Part shown: positions 5,414 to 9,454 of the stretch, one piece after another
Position numbering within the stretch: the stretch's first letter is position 1
Layout: every line of letters starts with the position of its first letter
NCBI GenBank assembly: GCA_900290315.1
Contig: OKRF01000002.1
Location: forward strand, 1 to 9,454
DNA: 9,454 bases
DNA from: Candidatus Sulfopaludibacter sp. SbA3
Lineage (GTDB): Bacteria > Acidobacteriota > Terriglobia > Bryobacterales > Bryobacteraceae
Direction: 5' to 3'
The notes under the pieces: model-generated
Databases searched by the model: none
What the model saw: the letters and a program-made list of their open reading frames with translations, nothing else
What the model was told of the DNA's origin: nothing
Position numbers and translations under genes: made by a program

Positions 5414-6586
5414 ATGAAGATTACCGAAATACGAACGCGAGTGGTGGAATGGCGCGGCAAGACCGTGCCGCCGCAGCCGCATTTCTGCACCAATCCGATG
5501 GATGTGCTGGATCTGCCGGCCGACTCCATGGCGGGCTTCCGTTTTCATGGCTGGCTGATTGTGGAACTGTTCACGGATGCGGGCCTCGTCGGCATCGGCA
5601 ACGCCGCGCTCTCGCCACGCGTGACCAAGCAGGTCATCGATCTGTACCTGAAGCCGCTCCTGATCGGTAAAGACCCCTTCGATTATGAATTCCTGTGGCA
5701 GCACATGTACCGGCTGACGATGGCGTTTGGGCGCAAGGGTGTCGTCATGGTGGCCATTAGCGCAGTGGATATCGCCATCTGGGACCTGCTGGGCAAGGCG
5801 GCGCAGCAGCCGGTCTTCAAATTGTTAGGCGGACGCACGAAACAGAAGATTCCCGTGTACGCCAGCCGTCTGTACAGCCAGCCGCTGGACGACCTGGCCG
5901 CGGAAGCGCACAAGTACATGGTGCAGGGCTACCGTGCGATGAAGCTGCGATTCGGCTGGGGGCCCGTGGATGGGGCGTCGGGCATGCAGAAGAACTGCGA
6001 CCTGGTGCGCACGGTGCGGCAGGTGGTGGGCGACGGAATCGACCTGATGGCCGACGCGTACATGGGCTGGACGCTGGATTATTCACTCCGCATGATCCCC
6101 CGGCTGGAGCAGTTCCAGTTGCGGTGGCTGGAAGAGCCGGTGATCCCCGATGACATCCACGGATACGCCGCCCTGAAGGCCCTGGGACGCATACCCATTG
6201 CCGGAGGCGAGCACGAACACACCATCTACGGCTTCCGCCAGTTGCTGGAGGCGAAGGCCGTGGACTACATCCAGTTCGATACCAACCGGGTGGGCGGCAT
6301 CACGCAAGCGCGCAAAGTGCAAGCTCTGGCGGAAGTGTTCAGTGTGCCGGTGGTGCCGCATGCCGGACAGATGCACAATTTCCACGTGGTGATGGCCAGC
6401 CTGAATTCGCCGATGGCGGAGTTCTTCCCCGTGGTGGACGTCGAGATTGGGAACGAGCTGTTCTGGTACATCTTCGATGGTGAACCCACACCGGTGGACG
6501 GCTACATCGATCTGCGCGACGATGTGCCGGGCCTTGGGATCAGCATCAAGGAAGACGCGCTGGAGCAGTTTGCCGTGATCGAGTGA
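5414..6586 (+). CDS. Sugar-acid dehydratase, MR subgroup, L-rhamnonate dehydratase-like
   Basis: The 390-aa product has full enolase-superfamily length. AAGGA at 5404-5408, five bases before the ATG, fixes the start. The capping domain (about 1-125) contains TNPMDV and FGRKGVVMVAISAVDIAIWD. The barrel shows Mg2+ ligands Asp214 (LMADAY), Glu240 (WLEEP) and Glu266 (GGEHEHT), then Asp289 and the catalytic dyad His316 (VVPHAG). GWGPVDGASG, GEHEHTIYGFR and NSPMAEF parallel L-rhamnonate dehydratase as I recall it. That enzyme turns the aldonate into its 2-keto-3-deoxy form. One difference is that this protein has Lys177-Leu-Arg179 where recalled E. coli-type rhamnonate dehydratase has Lys-x-Pro, so another acid sugar may be used. 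It sits between the importer and a GguC-like gene, with gaps of 15 and 4 bp. The family is firm; the substrate is open. Confidence 0.9.
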   Translation: MKITEIRTRVVEWRGKTVPPQPHFCTNPMDVLDLPADSMAGFRFHGWLIVELFTDAGLVGIGNAALSPRVTKQVIDLYLKPLLIGKDPFDYEFLWQHMYRLTMAFGRKGVVMVAISAVDIAIWDLLGKAAQQPVFKLLGGRTKQKIPVYASRLYSQPLDDLAAEAHKYMVQGYRAMKLRFGWGPVDGASGMQKNCDLVRTVRQVVGDGIDLMADAYMGWTLDYSLRMIPRLEQFQLRWLEEPVIPDDIHGYAALKALGRIPIAGGEHEHTIYGFRQLLEAKAVDYIQFDTNRVGGITQARKVQALAEVFSVPVVPHAGQMHNFHVVMASLNSPMAEFFPVVDVEIGNELFWYIFDGEPTPVDGYIDLRDDVPGLGISIKEDALEQFAVIE

Positions 6587-6590
6587 CACC

Positions 6591-7583
6591 ATGCGACTGA
6601 TTCAACTGGACGGAGTGGCCGGACGCAGAACCGGCGTAGTCGACGCGGGGAAGATCCGGCTGCTGCGAAGTTACCCGTCGGTGTATGCGCTCACGCAGGC
6701 CGCACTGACAGCGGGCGAGGCGCTGACGAAGACTGCTGCGGATGACGTGGGAGATGATGCGATCGATTACGAGGAGGTGTACCGCGGCCAATCGCCGTGG
6801 CGCATCCTGACGCCCATCGATCATCCCGCGGAACCCTCGCGGTGCCTGGTGAGCGGCACCGGTTTGAGTCACATTCGGAGCGCCGCGAACCGCCAGGCGA
6901 TGCATGCGGCGGGCGAGCAGATTACCGACAGCATGCGCATGTATCAGTGGGGCGTGGAGGGTGGCAGACCGGAACCGGGAAAGGTGGGAGCATCGCCCGA
7001 GTGGTTCTACAAAGGCACGGGCACATCCCTGCGCGCGCACAATCAGCCGCTGGATGTGCCGCCCTACGCCGAAGATGGAGGCGAAGAGCCCGAGATCGCG
7101 GGCGTGTACGTGATCGATGCATCGGGCCGGCCACGCCGGGTGGGAATGACGGCGGGCAACGAATTCAGCGATCACGTGTTTGAGAAACGCAGCTATTTGT
7201 ATCTGGCGTCGAGCAAAATTCGGACGTGTGCCATCGGGCCGGAACTGGTGCTGGATCCGGACTTCCGCCTGGTGAACGGTGAAGTGGCGATCGAGCGCGG
7301 CGGCGAAGCGGTGTGGCGGAAGGCCATTCACACGGGTGAAGAAGTGATGTGCCACAGCCTGGCGAATCTGGAGCATCACCATTTCAAATTCGAAGCGCAC
7401 CGGCGGCCCGGCGATGTCCACGTCCATTTCTTCGGAGCGGACGCCTTCAGCTTCGGCGAAGGCGTACGGCTGCAGGCGGGCGATGTGATGCAGGTGCAGT
7501 TCGAAGGCTTCGGCAGGCCGTTGCGCAATCCGCTGCGCGTGCTGCAAAGCGAGAGCGAATTGATGACGGTGCGGGGAATTTAG
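6591..7583 (+). CDS. GguC/AraD1-type protein, FAH superfamily
   Basis: The 330-aa product starts MRLIQLDGVAGRRTGVV. It carries VSGTGLSHIRSAANRQAMH (87-105), TDSMRMYQWG (112-121), SPEWFYKGTG (135-144), GGEEPEIAGVYVI (163-175), AGNEFSDHVFEKRSYLYLASSK (188-209) and GDVHVHFFGADAFSF (274-288). These mark the GguC/AraD1 branch of the fumarylacetoacetate hydrolase fold. Glu166, Glu168 and Asp194 are likely metal ligands by analogy with FAH ExE and D sites. Related enzymes act on 2-keto-3-deoxy or diketo-deoxy sugar acids, by dehydration or C-C hydrolysis, in non-phosphorylating pentose and rhamnose routes. Following the dehydratase by four bases, it probably handles that product or a later one. No aldolase, dehydrogenase or semialdehyde dehydrogenase is visible here, so the pathway is incomplete in this window. 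The branch call is strong; the reaction is uncertain. Confidence 0.88.
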   Translation: MRLIQLDGVAGRRTGVVDAGKIRLLRSYPSVYALTQAALTAGEALTKTAADDVGDDAIDYEEVYRGQSPWRILTPIDHPAEPSRCLVSGTGLSHIRSAANRQAMHAAGEQITDSMRMYQWGVEGGRPEPGKVGASPEWFYKGTGTSLRAHNQPLDVPPYAEDGGEEPEIAGVYVIDASGRPRRVGMTAGNEFSDHVFEKRSYLYLASSKIRTCAIGPELVLDPDFRLVNGEVAIERGGEAVWRKAIHTGEEVMCHSLANLEHHHFKFEAHRRPGDVHVHFFGADAFSFGEGVRLQAGDVMQVQFEGFGRPLRNPLRVLQSESELMTVRGI

Positions 7584-7613
7584 CGGCGCCGCTACCGCCC
7601 CGTGTCGCGGTAG
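7581..7613. other. Palindrome and hairpin after the sugar-acid operon
   Basis: TAGCGGCGCCGCTA (7581-7594) is a perfect 14-bp palindrome starting at the stop codon. CTACCGC (7592-7598) and GCGGTAG (7607-7613) form a second 7-bp stem with an eight-base loop. The two share three bases (7592-7594), so they compete. No T-run follows, so Rho-independent termination is unlikely in the simple form. They could protect the 3' end of the upstream message or lower read-through into cstA, which starts 12 bases later. Confidence 0.4.
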
Positions 7614-7625
7614 ACTCTAGGGAAC

Positions 7626-9454
7626 GTGAAGATCCTCAGTCGTCTCTTGTGGATGGTGGTTGCGGCGGGAGCGGCAATCTGTCTGGGTGGGATCGCTCTC
7701 CATCGCGGGGAGCACATCAACAGCATCTGGCTGGTGCTCGCGGCGGCGTGCAGTTACGCCATCGGCTACCGCTTCTATGGCAAGTTCATCGCCGCGCGTG
7801 TGATGACGCTGGACGATCAGCGCGCCACGCCCGCCGAGCGCTTGCGCAACGGCCACGATTTCGAACCCACTAATAAGTGGATTGTTTTCGGCCACCACTT
7901 CGCCGCCATCGCCGGCCCCGGACCGCTGGTGGGACCTGTGCTGGCCGCCCAGTTCGGGTACCTGCCGGGCACCTTGTGGATCATCATCGGCGCGGTGCTG
8001 GGCGGCGCCGTGCAGGATTTCGTGATCCTGTTCGCGTCCCTGCGGCGGGACGGCAAATCGCTGGGACAGATGGCTCGCGAAGAGATCGGCAAAGTGGGCG
8101 GTTTCGCCGCACTGCTGACCGTCCTGCTGATCATGATCATCTTGCTGGCCGTGGTGGCGCTGGTGGTGGTGAATGCGCTGAAGGGCAGCCCTTGGGGCAC
8201 TTTCACCATCGCGGCCACCATGCCCATCGCCATTTTCATGGGACTGTATCTGCGCTACTGGCGCCCCGGCAAGGTGCTGGTGTGCTCCGCCATCGGGTTC
8301 GTGCTGGTGATGGCCAGCATCTTCGCGGGACAATCGGTGGCTGCGTCGCCCACCTTGGCGCCGCTCTTCACCTGGGGCGCCATGCCGCTGGCGCTGTGCA
8401 TCATCGCTTACGGATTTCTGGCCAGTTCGCTGCCGGTGTGGCTCCTCCTCGCCCCGCGCGATTACCTCAGCACTTTTGTCAAACTGGGCGTGATTCTGCT
8501 GCTCGCGATCGGTATTTTATTCGTGCGGCCGGAATTGCAGATGCCCTCCTTCACCCGATTCGTGGATGGCACCGGGCCCATCTTCGCCGGAAAAATCTTT
8601 CCCTTCTGCTTTATCACCATTGCCTGCGGCGCCATCAGTGGCTTCCATTCGCTGATTTCCTCGGGGACCAGCCCCAAGATGATCGCCCGCGAGTCGCATG
8701 CCTGGCCCGTGGGCTACGGGTCGATGCTGCTGGAGAGTTTCGTGGCCATCATGGCGATGATCGCCGCCTGCGTGTTGCAGCCCGGCGTGTATTTTGCGGT
8801 GAATTCGCCGGCCGGCATCGTGGGCGCCACGCCCGCCGCGGCCGCCGCCACCATCTCCGCATGGGGCTTTCCGGTGAGCGCTGCCGATATGGCGCTGCTG
8901 GCGCGCAACGTAGGCGAGCAGACGCTCTTCTACCGCACCGGCGGCGCGCCCTCGCTGGCCCTCGGCATGGCTCACATTTTCGCCCGCAGCGGCGGCGGCC
9001 AGGCCGTCATCGGCTTCTGGTATCACTTCGCCATCATGTTCGAGGCCCTGTTCATCCTCACCATCATCGATGCCGGTACGCGCGTGGGCCGCTTCATGCT
9101 ACAGGATTTGGCGGGCCACGTCTCCGCCCCACTGGGCCGCACCAGTTGGATGCCCGGAGTGGTTGCGGCCAGTGCGCTGGTGGTGGGCGGCTGGGGATAT
9201 TTTCTGGTTCAGGGCGTGCGCGATCCTCTAGGCGGCATCAATTCCCTGTGGCCGCTGTTCGGCATTGCCAACCAACTGCTGGCGGCCATCGCCCTCTGCG
9301 TCGCCACCACCATTCTGCTCAAAATGCACGGCCCGAAGTATATGTGGATCACCTGCGGCCCTCTGGTGTGGCTGGTCACAGTGACGTTCGCGGCGGCACT
9401 GCAAAAGATCTTCTCGCCGCTGCCCGCCATGGGATTCCTGGCCCAGGCCGATAA
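7626..9454 (+). CDS. cstA: CstA-family carbon starvation/pyruvate transporter (partial)
   Basis: A GTG at 7626 opens 609 codons that reach the window edge without a stop. E. coli CstA is about 700 aa, so only the C-terminus is missing. The reading VKILSRLLWMVVAAG leads into a long polytopic membrane protein with CstA landmarks: YRFYGKFIAARV (48-59), FGHHFAAIAGPGPLVGPVLA (88-107), GAVQDFVILF (127-136), SGFHSLISSGTSPK (338-351), DAGTRVGRF (482-490) and LWPLFGIANQLLAA (541-554). CstA and BtsT import pyruvate (CstA was also linked to peptides) across the inner membrane. GTG is preferred because the N-terminus then matches family length; AGGGAA at 7619-7624 lies very close to it, and the ATG at 7653 is the fallback. 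It lies 42 bp after the sugar-acid operon and may be co-transcribed. Family is certain. Confidence 0.95.
   Translation, partial: MKILSRLLWMVVAAGAAICLGGIALHRGEHINSIWLVLAAACSYAIGYRFYGKFIAARVMTLDDQRATPAERLRNGHDFEPTNKWIVFGHHFAAIAGPGPLVGPVLAAQFGYLPGTLWIIIGAVLGGAVQDFVILFASLRRDGKSLGQMAREEIGKVGGFAALLTVLLIMIILLAVVALVVVNALKGSPWGTFTIAATMPIAIFMGLYLRYWRPGKVLVCSAIGFVLVMASIFAGQSVAASPTLAPLFTWGAMPLALCIIAYGFLASSLPVWLLLAPRDYLSTFVKLGVILLLAIGILFVRPELQMPSFTRFVDGTGPIFAGKIFPFCFITIACGAISGFHSLISSGTSPKMIARESHAWPVGYGSMLLESFVAIMAMIAACVLQPGVYFAVNSPAGIVGATPAAAAATISAWGFPVSAADMALLARNVGEQTLFYRTGGAPSLALGMAHIFARSGGGQAVIGFWYHFAIMFEALFILTIIDAGTRVGRFMLQDLAGHVSAPLGRTSWMPGVVAASALVVGGWGYFLVQGVRDPLGGINSLWPLFGIANQLLAAIALCVATTILLKMHGPKYMWITCGPLVWLVTVTFAAALQKIFSPLPAMGFLAQAD

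Noticed and set aside
4222..5670. Plus-strand reading frame of 482 codons across the MFS and dehydratase genes
   Set aside because: Its product is Arg-rich and featureless, and it spans two genes with clear families in another frame.
7877..9454. Long plus-strand reading frame of 525 codons, in a different frame from cstA
   Set aside because: It translates to a low-complexity Arg/Gly/His-rich product with no family signature. The frame starting at 7626 gives an unmistakable CstA protein, so this is a shadow caused by high GC.
1..9454. Insertion sequences, CRISPR arrays, tRNA genes or phage genes
   Set aside because: No terminal inverted repeats, spaced direct repeats, cloverleaf-like segments or transposase, integrase or capsid motifs were seen by eye.

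Overview
The window looks like chromosomal DNA of a soil Acidobacterium of the Solibacter/Bryobacter kind. It is GC-rich and densely coding. It carries a member of the TIGR03435 family, which is amplified in soil Acidobacteria, and a PadR regulator overlapping a gene with the 'permease prefix' motif that usually accompanies acidobacterial orphan ABC permeases. The lineage is inferred from gene content and family memory, not from a search.

Layout. (1) 1-245, minus strand: N-terminal part of an enolase-superfamily sugar-acid dehydratase resembling the glucarate dehydratase subgroup, cut by the window edge. (2) 246-320: divergent control region with a good sigma-70 promoter and two inverted near-copies of a 12-mer. 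(3) 321-1363, plus strand: PadR regulator and a small membrane protein, overlapping by one base. (4) 1348-4178, minus strand: three-gene operon read from right to left, with a secreted mutarotase-like protein, a secreted TIGR03435 protein and an NAD(P)-dependent SDR epimerase/dehydratase. (5) 4179-4204: only 26 bp between two divergent start codons. (6) 4205-7583, plus strand: tight three-gene operon with an ExuT-like MFS transporter, an MR-subgroup sugar-acid dehydratase (nearest in memory to L-rhamnonate dehydratase) and a GguC/AraD1-type FAH-fold enzyme. (7) 7626-9454, plus strand: CstA carbon-starvation/pyruvate transporter, GTG start, running off the right edge.

Most of the window reads as a sugar-acid utilisation neighbourhood. 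The MFS protein would import an acidic sugar. The dehydratase would convert an aldonate to a 2-keto-3-deoxy acid, and the GguC-like enzyme would process that or a later intermediate. The divergent operon adds a mutarotase-fold protein and a sugar-nucleotide-type epimerase. CstA could move pyruvate, a common end product of such pathways, but this link is only inferred from adjacency. The exact substrate cannot be read from the sequence.

I saw no mobile elements, CRISPR arrays, tRNA or rRNA genes, and no gene-free stretch longer than about 75 bp. The most notable structural details are the paired 12-mers at the padR promoter, the absence of Shine-Dalgarno sequences at several starts whose -10 boxes lie right next to them, and a perfect stop-to-stop palindrome where two convergent genes overlap. 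I found no clear evidence of a wholly new system.
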